A stretch of DNA of 64,000 nucleotides from Bacteroidetes bacterium GWE2_42_24 (GCA_001768515.1 MEOA01000009.1:78435-142434); one strand, 5' to 3'; positions 18,708 to 27,213 are shown, counted from the first letter of the stretch. Notes: a model not told the origin generated them from the letters alone. Made by a program: numbers and translations.

Positions 18708-18715
18708 CAAAGGTA
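18708..18715 (-). promoter_or_regulatory. Candidate -7 element for pssA
   Basis: On the minus strand these bases read TACCTTTG, an exact TAnnTTTG match, 16 bases before the GTG start at 18691. This would leave a leader of only about 10 bases and rules out the upstream ATG as the normal start. Confidence 0.6.
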
Positions 18716-18820
18716 AACAAAAGCACAAAGTTTTGCCGCCTGGTCATGCACTGAAACTGAACAATTGACTGATTGATTTGTCTTTTGTTGTTGAATAACT
18801 CATACCAATTACTCCGAATT

Positions 18821-19540
18821 ATGAAAGCTTCAAACTACTTCGAATCGGTCGGGTGCATCGTTAAGAAAGAACAACTGGCCACCTTCCAGTTTCATCTTCC
18901 GTTGAGAGATCTTGTACTGGAAACAATTGCCCCGTTCCCTGGATATTACAGTGCCGAACCTGCTGAAGCAGCAGTGAAGCCATCTTTCCTTTTCCTGATA
19001 ATTAAAACCCAGCCAAATTACAACGAAGATTTTGTTATCAGGGCAACACACAAGATTAAGCAGATACAGTCGTTCTCATTTGATGCCTCTCCTGGTTATG
19101 TAATGCTTTTTAATCAAATGCAACCATGTATCAGACTTGAAATGGTGAATTATGATAACCTGCCTGTGCTGATCGATCTTTACGGGCAGCAAGGGTTAAG
19201 CTTCGTAAAGCATCAAATAGTCGCTCCTTATGAAGGAGTTATCCGAATCAAGCGGTATTTCAGCCTGGAGAAAACAGGTGAGTCAATATACCGCGATACA
19301 GTACACAAAGAGATGTGCTATTTGCTCATTCCGGATGAACTCCACTGGGATCGTTTTGAACAAATTACCCTTCATATTAAGCGGAATATTCATATTGGAA
19401 ATTTTGATGCAGCCGTCGGGTTTTTTTACGATAACAAGGGTGTGAGAGACTTCGTGCGGATATTTTCACCAGGTATTGAGTTGGAAGCGCTTGAGGCTAT
19501 CCGGGATAAGTATCTTCAGGAGATGAGTCGAAATAAATAA
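18821..19540 (+). CDS. Conserved hypothetical protein
   Basis: A 239-residue soluble protein beginning MKASNYFES, with no signal peptide or membrane helix. It is a mixed alpha/beta sequence with several aromatic-rich strands (FSFDASPGYVMLFNQ; GFFYDNKGVRDFVRIF) and an internal KRYFSLEK stretch. I do not recognise the family. The frame opens at 18773, but the ATG at 18821 is preferred because the upstream part is a hydrophobic run resembling translated intergenic DNA. It is divergent from pssA and is not obviously in an operon. Confidence 0.65.
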   Translation: MKASNYFESVGCIVKKEQLATFQFHLPLRDLVLETIAPFPGYYSAEPAEAAVKPSFLFLIIKTQPNYNEDFVIRATHKIKQIQSFSFDASPGYVMLFNQMQPCIRLEMVNYDNLPVLIDLYGQQGLSFVKHQIVAPYEGVIRIKRYFSLEKTGESIYRDTVHKEMCYLLIPDELHWDRFEQITLHIKRNIHIGNFDAAVGFFYDNKGVRDFVRIFSPGIELEALEAIRDKYLQEMSRNK

Positions 19541-19568
19541 CGATGATGGCAACTCCCGGCTCATTTAT

Positions 19569-19576
19569 TACCTTTG
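19569..19576 (+). promoter_or_regulatory. Candidate -7 element upstream of queA
   Basis: TACCTTTG matches TAnnTTTG exactly and lies about 170 bases before queA, just past the stop of the preceding gene. No clear -33 element. A leader of about 160 bases would result. Confidence 0.4.
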
Positions 19577-19744
19577 CCGGCTAATCAGCCCAATGGTTAA
19601 TGCTTATACGAACTGGTTGCCCTGATTCCAAACCCGTCGACAGATAGATGCTCCGGCTACAATGCCCTCGCGGCTTTAATATCAGAAAGGCATAATTTTA
19701 CTGCCTGAACGGGTCTTCCTGAAGCAGTCACCATAGGGATTTTT

Positions 19745-21004
19745 ATGTATATGACAATAGTTAATCCCCGTTTAATCAATATTCAGGATTTCGACTATCC
19801 ACTGCCCGAATCCTTTATCGCCACTCATCCTGCTATCCCGCGCGATTCTGCCCGGTTGCTTATTGCGGGTAGGTTGAATGGTGAAATCAGTGAGGCAAGA
19901 TTTAGTGAAATTGCCCAATATTTACCGTCCAACTCTTTATTGTTGGTCAACGAAACTCGTGTCGTCAGAGCCCGTTTGATTTTTAACAGATCTTCAGGGG
20001 CTCAAATTGAAATCTTTCTGCTCAACCCTGTTGACCCGGCAGATATGCAACTGGCTTTTGCCAGTCGTGAACCGGTTGTCTGCAAAGCCTTTGTTGGAAA
20101 TGCCCGACGATGGAAAGGTGAGGTGCTGTATCTTAGCGTTTCTGTTGATAATATGCCCGTTACTCTTAGTGCCCGATTGGTCGGACGTGTTGATAATGCC
20201 TTTCTTGTGCAGTTTGTCTGGGAGCCCGGTGATTTCACCTTTGCCCGGATACTTGAAGCAGCCGGTAAGATGCCGCTTCCGCCTTACATTAAACGTGAGG
20301 CAACAATCGACGATGCCAGCGATTACCAGACTGTATATGCACGTCAGGACGGGTCTGTTGCGGCTCCAACTGCCGGACTGCATTTTACCGATGAGGTGAT
20401 GAACTCGCTGGCCTCGAAAGGTATTTCTACATCCAGGGTCATTCTTCATGTCGGGGCAGGAACCTTTAAGCCTGTGAGTACCGACAGGTTGGAGAACCAC
20501 ACGATGCATGCCGAACAGATCGTGATTGAAAGGGCAACCATTGAACAGTTGATTGAGGGTGTCGGTCGGCCACGCATACTCGTTGGAACAACAACAGTTC
20601 GAACCATTGAAAGTCTATACTGGTATGGGGTTAAGTTGCTCATCGATGGTGAGGGATCTCATTTTAACATCAACCAGTGGATGCCGTATAATCCAAAGTA
20701 CGATGTATCTGTCACAGCTAAGGAATCCCTTCTGGCTGTCCGCTCAGAGATGATCAGAAGCGGGTTGGAAGTGCTCTCGGGCGAAACCAGCATTATTATT
20801 GCACCAGGTTACCAGTATCGCATGACGGACATATTGATTACCAACTTTCATCAGCCACGAAGTACTTTGCTGCTTCTGGTTTCTGCTTTTACCGGCGATA
20901 ACTGGAAAACAGCCTATCACTATGCCCTTGACAATGGTTTTCGTTTTCTAAGTTATGGAGATGCTTGCCTGTTTTTCCCTGCAGGAGCGAATTTGAATCA
21001 TTAG
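19745..21004 (+). CDS. queA: tRNA preQ1(34) S-adenosylmethionine ribosyltransferase-isomerase
   Basis: Transfers the ribosyl part of S-adenosylmethionine to preQ1 in the wobble base of tRNA, giving epoxyqueuosine. Family motifs are PRDSARLL near the N-terminus, PLPPYIKR, the AAPTAGLHFT block, HVGAGTFKPV and NFHQPRSTLLLLVSAF. At 419 residues it is longer than the 340-360 of proteobacterial forms because of inserts between residues 95 and 180. ATG codons at 19745 and 19751 are both possible. The earlier pathway genes folE and the PTPS-family gene are at the start of this window. Confidence 0.95.
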   Translation: MYMTIVNPRLINIQDFDYPLPESFIATHPAIPRDSARLLIAGRLNGEISEARFSEIAQYLPSNSLLLVNETRVVRARLIFNRSSGAQIEIFLLNPVDPADMQLAFASREPVVCKAFVGNARRWKGEVLYLSVSVDNMPVTLSARLVGRVDNAFLVQFVWEPGDFTFARILEAAGKMPLPPYIKREATIDDASDYQTVYARQDGSVAAPTAGLHFTDEVMNSLASKGISTSRVILHVGAGTFKPVSTDRLENHTMHAEQIVIERATIEQLIEGVGRPRILVGTTTVRTIESLYWYGVKLLIDGEGSHFNINQWMPYNPKYDVSVTAKESLLAVRSEMIRSGLEVLSGETSIIIAPGYQYRMTDILITNFHQPRSTLLLLVSAFTGDNWKTAYHYALDNGFRFLSYGDACLFFPAGANLNH

Positions 21005-21028
21005 CTCGATTTCATTGCTTAGATTGGT

Positions 21029-21036
21029 TACATTTG
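21029..21036 (+). promoter_or_regulatory. Candidate -7 element for tatA
   Basis: TACATTTG matches TAnnTTTG exactly, 38 bases before the tatA start. No good -33 element is seen. Confidence 0.45.
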
Positions 21037-21073
21037 CATCAGATTGTAATATCAGATAAACGTAAATAGACCT

Positions 21074-21262
21074 ATGCTTAACACTGTTTTTCTAGGATGG
21101 CTTGGCACACAGGAGATTGTGCTGATTGTGTTGGTGGTTGTTCTGCTTTTTGGGGGCAAGAAGATACCCGAACTCATGAAGGGACTCGGGAAAGGTGTCC
21201 GTAGCTTCAAGGAGGGGATGAATAATCCAGACAATGACAACGAGGCTGATCAAAAGAAATAG
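21074..21262 (+). CDS. tatA: Twin-arginine translocase subunit TatA/TatE
   Basis: A 62-residue protein with one N-terminal membrane helix (about 10-27), the conserved FGGKKIPEL hinge, an amphipathic helix with [12 protein letters not shown] and an acidic-basic tail. TatA polymers form the pore for folded Tat substrates. It precedes mobA by 27 bases, a meaningful link since molybdoenzymes are typical Tat cargo. Confidence 0.93.
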   Translation: MLNTVFLGWLGTQEIVLIVLVVVLLFGGKKIPELMKGLGKGVRSFKEGMNNPDNDNEADQKK

Positions 21263-21289
21263 TGCTTAACCGGCACTGCTAAAGTCGTT

Positions 21290-21853
21290 ATGAATTCACT
21301 AGTTACCGGACTCATTCTGGCCGGTGGCAGGTCACGTCGCATGGGCACCGACAAGGGGCTCGTGAGTTACCATGGCAGAAAGTTAATCGAATGGGCCATT
21401 GATATTCTCAGCCCGTTAAGCAATGAACTTCTGATTTCTACCTCCAATAAAGTGTATGAACAATTTGGGTTTCGAACCGTAGCAGATAAATTTACATTTG
21501 CCGGCCCCGGTGGGGGAATTCATGCCGCTCTTGAGGTTACTGCCAATAACACGATGGTGGTTTTAAGTGTTGATACTCCCAACATGACCACAGCCTTTCT
21601 AAGTCATCTGATCAGTTTGAATGTAAATGCCGATGCTGTCGTCCCACGCCACGCCGGTGGATTCATTGAGCCGCTCTGCGCTGTATATAATACCTCGGCA
21701 ATTGATTCAATCGGAATGTCACTTTCGTCGGGGATATTTAAAATGAGTGAAATTTTGGATCGTATCAGCGTAAAGTATTACGAGTTATCTGCTTCTGAAA
21801 GTACGAGTAACCTTTTTTATAACATCAATTCACGCTATGACCTTGAACAGTAA
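21290..21853 (+). CDS. mobA: Molybdenum cofactor guanylyltransferase
   Basis: A 187-residue nucleotidyltransferase that attaches GMP to molybdopterin. The N-terminal LAGGRSRRMGTDKGL signature (residues 10-24) is intact. The second conserved block reads GPGGGIHAAL instead of the usual GPLAGI, and the metal-binding aspartate is in LSVDTPNM. It overlaps the next gene by 17 bases. Other molybdenum-cofactor genes are not in the window. Confidence 0.88.
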   Translation: MNSLVTGLILAGGRSRRMGTDKGLVSYHGRKLIEWAIDILSPLSNELLISTSNKVYEQFGFRTVADKFTFAGPGGGIHAALEVTANNTMVVLSVDTPNMTTAFLSHLISLNVNADAVVPRHAGGFIEPLCAVYNTSAIDSIGMSLSSGIFKMSEILDRISVKYYELSASESTSNLFYNINSRYDLEQ

Positions 21854-23057
21854 TGCCCTCGTGCAGCCCACCGATAAGTCGGGCGACCGGTGGCAGAAAG
21901 CCGCCGTCCTTGGTGGGTTGTGGGCCTCAGTCGAAATTATTATTGGAAGCCTTTTGCATAACTCCAGAGTACCATTTGCGGGAAGTATTCTGGCTTCTTC
22001 GAGCGTTATGCTGATGGTTGCCTTTTATCAGTTGTGGCCTGTCAGAGGTATGATTATCAGGGCTGGTCTCATAGCCGCCGTTATGAAATCGGTATCGCCT
22101 AGTGCAGTCATTTTTGGCCCCATGATCGGAATCTTCACCGAGGCTGTCGTGATGGAACTGGCCCTCCGTATTCCGGGCAGGGTACCTGGGGCGCTCATTG
22201 GTGGGGTGTTGGCTGTTTTGAGCGCCCCCATTAAAAAATTTATTGGACTGATTATTGTCTTTAGCGACGATATCATTACCGTGTACATGAATTTTATCGG
22301 CTTCTTATCCAAACAGGCCGGCTGGGAAGCTCCATCTGCTGAAATGCTGGCTGTTTCAATATTGCTGGTCTTTCTTCCTGTGGGGTTGCTTGCCGGTATC
22401 ACGGGTCTCATGATTGGGCGAAGGGCTGTTAAACGACGATTTGGTAGCTTAATGATTGATGATCAGGTTGAAACAAAAACTCGCTTTTCGATGCCCGACT
22501 CTTACCAGACCTCCTCTGTGTGGTTGATTGCTGTTCATGCACTGATGATTCCTGCGGGATTGGCACTTATGTCGTTCTGGAGATCCTGGTTTTCGCTGAT
22601 CTTTCTACTGCTCTGGCTCGTTTGGCTGGGCTATAAATATCCAAGAATGGTAAAACAATTGTCACGTCCTGTCTTTTGGATTCAGCCTGTTATCATTTTT
22701 GTATTGATGCTCTGGCTTGGAGAGGATAGGCATGGTCAGAGCAGTTCCGTCATCGGGGTGCGCCTTTGGCTGGCAGCTTCAATGGTAGTTAGGGCAGTAT
22801 GGGTAATCGGATGCTTTGCTGCCCTGTCGACTGAGTTGAGGCATCCACTGGTTTCACAGTTTATGTCCCGACGAGGCTGGAAGAACTTTTATGATTCACT
22901 GGGTTTGGCATTTGCTGCTCTGCCTCTCATGATTGCTTCGTTACCCCCCGCCCGAAAACTCATGAAAAATCCGGTTACTGAACTTGCCCGTGTGGTATCG
23001 TATGCTGATGAATGGCTGGCGGTTATCCATCAATCAGGTGAGCAAAAAACCGATTAA
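21837..23057 (+). CDS. Multi-pass membrane protein, possible ECF S/T fusion
   Basis: A 406-residue protein with about ten to twelve membrane segments. The N-terminal half (about 20-210) has the look of an energy-coupling-factor substrate subunit (small helices, then GPMIGIFTEAVVMELALR). The C-terminal half (about 225-400) resembles an EcfT transmembrane coupling subunit in helix order and in its basic, arginine-containing region near residues 335-380. No ATPase subunit is encoded nearby. The start overlaps mobA, implying cotranscription; uptake of a cofactor-related solute is conceivable. The domain reading is pattern recognition, not a proven homology. Confidence 0.55.
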   Translation: MTLNSNALVQPTDKSGDRWQKAAVLGGLWASVEIIIGSLLHNSRVPFAGSILASSSVMLMVAFYQLWPVRGMIIRAGLIAAVMKSVSPSAVIFGPMIGIFTEAVVMELALRIPGRVPGALIGGVLAVLSAPIKKFIGLIIVFSDDIITVYMNFIGFLSKQAGWEAPSAEMLAVSILLVFLPVGLLAGITGLMIGRRAVKRRFGSLMIDDQVETKTRFSMPDSYQTSSVWLIAVHALMIPAGLALMSFWRSWFSLIFLLLWLVWLGYKYPRMVKQLSRPVFWIQPVIIFVLMLWLGEDRHGQSSSVIGVRLWLAASMVVRAVWVIGCFAALSTELRHPLVSQFMSRRGWKNFYDSLGLAFAALPLMIASLPPARKLMKNPVTELARVVSYADEWLAVIHQSGEQKTD

Positions 23058-23094
23058 GCTGCACCTTTCATTATCTTTACATAAAAATTGCACG

Positions 23095-24216
23095 ATGAAA
23101 CCATCGCGAAAGCTACTGGCAGGATTGTTCTCGGCCACACTTTTGATTATACTGGCCTGGTTTTTTTCTGATATAACATGGTATATTCTCATCTCCGCCG
23201 TGTTGTCTTTTATTGGGGCACCGGTTGTCTCTTTTTTTGATAGGCTGAAGTTCAGGGGTTGGTCGGTGCCACATGGTATTAGCACGCTGATGGCCCTGCT
23301 TTTTATTTTTTTGTTGCTTGTCGTAATTTTTTCACTTTTTGTGCCTCTGATTGTAACCGAGGCCCGTGTCATCTCTTCTATCGACATTCAACGCCTGAAT
23401 GAGGCGATGAGTCAATTTTCCACCTCAATTGAATCATGGCTGTTGTCGATGAAGCTTATTGAACCGGGACAGCAAATTGATGACTTGTTGTTGGCCCAGT
23501 TGGAGCCTTTTATGGGGATGGCTACCTTCGGTAACATTTTTAAAAATATTGTGGGCTTCGCGAGTTCACTACTTATGGGTGTCTTTTCAATCCTCTTTAT
23601 TACTTTCTTTTTTCTGAAAGACGACAGGCTGTTTATGCGGATTATCTTGCTTTTTGCAGATGAATCATCAGAAAGGAGGGTTTATGGAATTATTGACAGA
23701 GTAAAGCATTTGTTGTCACGTTATTTTCAGGGGATATGCATACAGTTGGGCATTATGATGCTACTGCTTTCGCTGGGACTATACCTGATGGGGATTCCAA
23801 ATGCACTGCTGATAGGTGTTTTTGGCGGACTGCTGAATATAATTCCATACATCGGCCCCATTATTGGCATGGTTACCGGTATAATTCTGACCGCACTCGG
23901 ATATGTGGCACTTGCCGATTATACCCTCATCATGCCGGCAGCAATCAAGGTTGTTGCAGTATTTCTGGTGGCTAATCTGATTGATAATATTCTTTCACAA
24001 CCTCTGATCTATTCCAACAGCGTGAAGGCCCATCCGCTCGAGATTTTCCTGGTGATCATCATGGCTGGCACAATGGCCGGGATCGTTGGTATGATCCTCG
24101 CCATTCCGGCATACACCGTGATTCGTATCGTGGGAAGTGAATTTCTTGGTGAATTTCCTGTGATCGGAAAACTGACCCGAAAATCAGGTGGCTGTGATGA
24201 GATTCCTCCTGGCTAA
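23095..24216 (+). CDS. AI-2E/PerM family membrane transporter
   Basis: A 373-residue protein with seven or eight membrane helices and the family core GIPNALLIGVFGGLLNIIPYIGP. The AI-2E family covers autoinducer exporters, sodium/proton antiporters and permeases, so the substrate cannot be told. An in-frame extension to 22984 overlaps the previous gene; the ATG at 23095 gives the usual short basic N-terminus. A near-consensus promoter word (TATCTTTA at 23072) precedes it. Confidence 0.88.
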   Translation: MKPSRKLLAGLFSATLLIILAWFFSDITWYILISAVLSFIGAPVVSFFDRLKFRGWSVPHGISTLMALLFIFLLLVVIFSLFVPLIVTEARVISSIDIQRLNEAMSQFSTSIESWLLSMKLIEPGQQIDDLLLAQLEPFMGMATFGNIFKNIVGFASSLLMGVFSILFITFFFLKDDRLFMRIILLFADESSERRVYGIIDRVKHLLSRYFQGICIQLGIMMLLLSLGLYLMGIPNALLIGVFGGLLNIIPYIGPIIGMVTGIILTALGYVALADYTLIMPAAIKVVAVFLVANLIDNILSQPLIYSNSVKAHPLEIFLVIIMAGTMAGIVGMILAIPAYTVIRIVGSEFLGEFPVIGKLTRKSGGCDEIPPG

Positions 24217-24222
24217 ATACTT

Positions 24223-25254
24223 ATGCACTTCAGACAATTACACATGTTAACTTTATCATATTCTCATTATATCTTCCGGTTCCTGCGCACAGTGAGCTTT
24301 TTTAAGCTCTGGAACTATTTTCTGCTTCGTTTTGGCTTTTATCTTTCACAAATCATCAGAAGACCTGTTCAACTCGGATTGCCTGCATTCCTGTCGGCTG
24401 AACCAACTACTGTCTGCAATCTTAAATGCCCTGAATGCCCTTCTGGACTGCGTGCCTTCAGTCGTCCCACGGGCACCATGGATATGCCTATGTTTCAGCA
24501 ATTGATAGATGAAGCCCATCGCCATATTTTTTACCTGCTGGTCTATTTTCAGGGGGAGCCCTATCTAAACCCGAATTTCAGTCAAATGGTTGCCTATGCG
24601 CGTAAGAAACGTGTCTTTACAGCTACATCTACCAACGGCCATTATCTTACCGAGCGATATGCGCGTCTTACTGTTGAGTCGGGACTCGATGAACTGATCA
24701 TTTCACTTGATGGTACTGATCAGGATACCTACAGTCGTTACCGCCGGGGCGGAGACCTCAATAAGGTGCTGGATGGAATTAAAACACTGGTTCGTGTCAG
24801 GAAAGAACTGGGGGTGCACCACCCGTTTATCAACCTTCAGTTCATAGTCATGAAGCAAAATGAGCATCAGATTTCGGAGTTTAGACAATTGGCTGCCGAA
24901 TTGGGTGTCGATCGGGCAGTGATAAAAACAGCCCAGATTTATTCTGAAAAGGATAACAATAATATTCTTCCCGATGGCAGCAAGTATGCCCGCTATTACC
25001 GCAAGGCCGATGGTTCCCTGAGCAGGTCTAAGCCTGTCCGCAATCGTTGCTGGCGTATGTGGAATGGCGCTGTCGTTACCTGGGATGGCCGGATGGTTCC
25101 CTGTTGTTATGACAAGGATGCCACTTATCAGATGGGAAGGATAGGTGAAGTTTCCCTGAAATCAATATGGATGGGTGAAGCCTACCGGACTTTCAGGGCT
25201 CAGATATTAAAGAACAGGTCGGTGTATGACATTTGCCTTAATTGTGGCGAGTAG
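24223..25254 (+). CDS. Radical SAM protein with C-terminal SPASM-type cluster
   Basis: The radical-SAM iron-sulphur motif CX3CX2C is at C65, C69 and C72 (CNLKCPEC), followed by the FQGEPYLNP block and the LDGTDQDTYSRYR block seen in SPASM-class enzymes. Further cysteines near the C-terminus (RNRCW, PCCYD, ICLNCGE) would hold an auxiliary cluster. The first 55 residues are aromatic and hydrophobic, unlike a typical start, and may bind the membrane. Enzymes of this class modify peptides, lipids or cofactors; the substrate is unknown and no small precursor peptide gene was seen beside it. Confidence 0.85.
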   Translation: MHFRQLHMLTLSYSHYIFRFLRTVSFFKLWNYFLLRFGFYLSQIIRRPVQLGLPAFLSAEPTTVCNLKCPECPSGLRAFSRPTGTMDMPMFQQLIDEAHRHIFYLLVYFQGEPYLNPNFSQMVAYARKKRVFTATSTNGHYLTERYARLTVESGLDELIISLDGTDQDTYSRYRRGGDLNKVLDGIKTLVRVRKELGVHHPFINLQFIVMKQNEHQISEFRQLAAELGVDRAVIKTAQIYSEKDNNNILPDGSKYARYYRKADGSLSRSKPVRNRCWRMWNGAVVTWDGRMVPCCYDKDATYQMGRIGEVSLKSIWMGEAYRTFRAQILKNRSVYDICLNCGE

Positions 25255-25268
25255 GTGGTTATGCTGAG

Positions 25269-25298
25269 TTTGAGGTCTTCGTAACCGATAACCTCAAA
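25269..25298 (+). terminator. Probable terminator of the radical-SAM gene
   Basis: TTTGAGGT (25269-25276) pairs perfectly with ACCTCAAA (25291-25298) across a 14-base loop, 15 bases past the stop codon. The following bases are AT-rich but lack a clean T-run, so efficiency is uncertain. Confidence 0.5.
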
Positions 25299-25748
25299 TA
25301 GCTTATTATGATTGTTTTATCAGTTTATTCGGTTCGCGCCGGCAGCTAAACCCAAATTAATTCGCTGTAAATAGACATTTCCAAATATTGAACAATATCC
25401 AAATTTTGATCAGAATTTTATCCCTGATTCAGTCCCGCTTTTTAATTTTTTTTCAGGTTTTTCCTAAAAATTTAAGTGAGATTGGTTACAGAAAAGTGGG
25501 TTTTGTATGTAGTTGATGTATAGGAATTTATATTACTATTTTGTGTCAAAGAGTGGACAAAGATACACCAAAGTTAGGTCAATGATATCTTTTTCTTATG
25601 AATCGCTTATGGCTGTAGTAACGTTTAGGTATCTGATATATGAAAGACGGGTAACTATTTGTAATTTTTGGCACAAAGTTTGTGAGGGCTTATTAGCAAC
25701 GTTCTGTCACATGGCAATAATAATTAAATAAGTATTTTGGTTACACAA

Positions 25749-25786
25749 AAAATTCACCCTTAGATTTTATATCGGGTGGTGTTTTT
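25749..25786 (+). terminator. Orphan terminator-like hairpin
   Basis: CACCC (25755-25759) pairs with GGGTG (25774-25778), with an outer A-run/T-run pairing and five T after the stem. No gene on either side explains it. Confidence 0.4.
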
Positions 25787-26090
25787 ACTCAGGGTTAATC
25801 GTGTGCTATTATTTTAGTGTTAGCCGCTGAATGTTAATAATCAGAATTCTGGTAAAACAAAAGAAGAGTTGCAGTGATTACCCTGCTTTTTTAAATACTC
25901 CTGATATTGGAAATGGGATATATGTGAATTATTAACAAGTATAATGAGTGTCTCTTGTCTGTTTTCAGGGCATAATTTGTGATATCGTTTTGTTAATGAC
26001 CTTCTGTGATGCCTTGATGGCAATCTTTCCCGGCATAGTTCATTTCATCCGGCATTGAGCGGTATGTTGGGTGCTGGTTTGGTTAAGTAA

Positions 26091-26115
26091 GAGGCTTATG
26101 TTTACAGGCAGCCTC
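26091..26115 (-). terminator. Weak hairpin downstream of the first enoyl-CoA hydratase
   Basis: GAGGCT and AGCCTC pair perfectly across 13 bases, about 40 bases past the stop at 26157 on the minus strand. No T-run follows. Confidence 0.35.
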
Positions 26116-26156
26116 ATGACGAACTCATGAAATATCGACCTCCTGAGGCGTGTCCT

Positions 26157-26963
26157 TTACCGTTGGTTCGTGAATTTTGTCCAGTCGGGTCTCCTTTTTT
26201 CGAAGAAGGCATTGATTCCTTCAGCCGCCTCAGCGGAACCGCGTGCCCGGGTCAGAACACCGGCGCTGTAGTCACGTGTGAATTCGTCTACAGGGGGACG
26301 CAGGGTGTTGATCATCTCCTTGATGGCAAGTTGGGCTTCCGGGCCACCAAAAAGTATCTTCTCGGTTAGTTGATTCGTCTTTTCATGAGGCATGACGTTG
26401 CGTGCTACTTCGTCAACGAGTCCAATCTGCCATGCCTCCAATGTCGGAAATCTACGGCCGGTGAGCATCAGTTGCAAGGCCTTTCCTGCTCCGGTTCTTC
26501 TGACAATATATGGCGCGATGGTGCCGGGTACCAGTCCCAGGCGAGCGTCGCGGAATGCAAAGATGGCCTCGCGTGAGGCTACAACGAAGTCATTGGTCGC
26601 AAACAGCCCTATACCTCCACCGTAGACTGATCCCTGTACCGTAGCAATGGTTGCTTTCGAACTGGTTGCAATCGTGCGGAAAAGGTTTGCCAATGCAAGA
26701 CTTTCTTCTTCTATATCTTTTCCTTTCCCTGCCTGAACCCATGTGAGATCAGCTCCTGTGCAGAAATGTCGTCCCTCTCCGCTCAGAACGATAATTCTGA
26801 TGGAAGGGTTTGCATTTAGTCTATCATAGGCCAGGGTGAGTTCCTTAATCAACATTTCGTCGAGTGCATTCCCTTTTTCGGGGCGACTCAGGATGATGGA
26901 AGCTATGGAGCCCTTGATAACGATTTGTAAGGATCTGTAGGGGGTAGTATTATTTGTTGTCAT
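26157..26963 (-). CDS. Enoyl-CoA hydratase/isomerase family (methylglutaconyl-CoA hydratase-like)
   Basis: A 268-residue crotonase-fold protein. The oxyanion-hole region is GGGIGL (115-120) and the later block is LGLVPGTIAPYIVRR, the pattern of the LiuC/AtuE-type hydratases. In that subfamily a glutamate is expected in SEVxLG; here the residue is D139 (FRDARLG). This conservative change may alter or slow catalysis. It is transcribed away from the rest of the leucine cluster and has a better-conserved paralogue at 28856. Confidence 0.85.
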   Translation of the reverse strand: MTTNNTTPYRSLQIVIKGSIASIILSRPEKGNALDEMLIKELTLAYDRLNANPSIRIIVLSGEGRHFCTGADLTWVQAGKGKDIEEESLALANLFRTIATSSKATIATVQGSVYGGGIGLFATNDFVVASREAIFAFRDARLGLVPGTIAPYIVRRTGAGKALQLMLTGRRFPTLEAWQIGLVDEVARNVMPHEKTNQLTEKILFGGPEAQLAIKEMINTLRPPVDEFTRDYSAGVLTRARGSAEAAEGINAFFEKRRPDWTKFTNQR

Positions 26964-27101
26964 ATTTTCATATTTTTTAGATTAAAGGTTTATTGAACCT
27001 GCTATGAAGCGACAACAACCAATACAGCTTGTTTGTTCTGTGCTGTGAATTACAGGATTTGGTGCAATGGTCAGTTGCTTTTCGGGACGGGTGCAGGTAG
27101 A

Positions 27102-27123
27102 ACTGTTATCACACTGTTATCAC
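27102..27123. repeat. Tandem 11-bp direct repeat between divergent leucine-cluster genes
   Basis: ACTGTTATCAC occurs twice in immediate succession (27102-27112 and 27113-27123), about 90 bases upstream of the carboxyltransferase gene and about 140 bases upstream of the divergent hydratase gene. A spacing of one helical turn places both copies on the same DNA face, as expected of a regulator binding site, but no regulator gene is adjacent. Confidence 0.55.
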
Positions 27124-27213
27124 GATAAAATCATTTATATACTTTAAACAAACCCCCTCCGGTCAATGTTAGATGTTGGTAACTGTATAGCAAACCCTTA
27201 AAATCAAACGATT

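Larger units (their letters stand above)
25255..26156. other. Gene-poor AT-rich region
   Basis: A 900-base stretch between the radical-SAM gene and the leucine cluster. The two longest frames (72 and 60 codons) have the composition of translated AT-rich DNA and no family look, so they are not called. It holds an inverted repeat after the radical-SAM gene (25269-25298), a hairpin followed by five T (25749-25786) and a hairpin at 26091-26115. A small RNA ending at the second hairpin is possible but unproven. Confidence 0.6.

Noticed and set aside
18692..18751. ATG-initiated longer form of pssA
   Set aside because: A promoter element lies inside the extension and the family N-terminus begins at the GTG at 18691.
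19577..19744. preQ1 riboswitch before queA
   Set aside because: No recognisable H-type pseudoknot aptamer pattern was found in the leader; queA is not a usual target of this riboswitch.
25513..25731. 72-codon frame in the gene-poor region
   Set aside because: Composition is that of translated AT-rich DNA (many Tyr, Phe, Ile, Cys, Met), with no ribosome-binding site, promoter match or family look.
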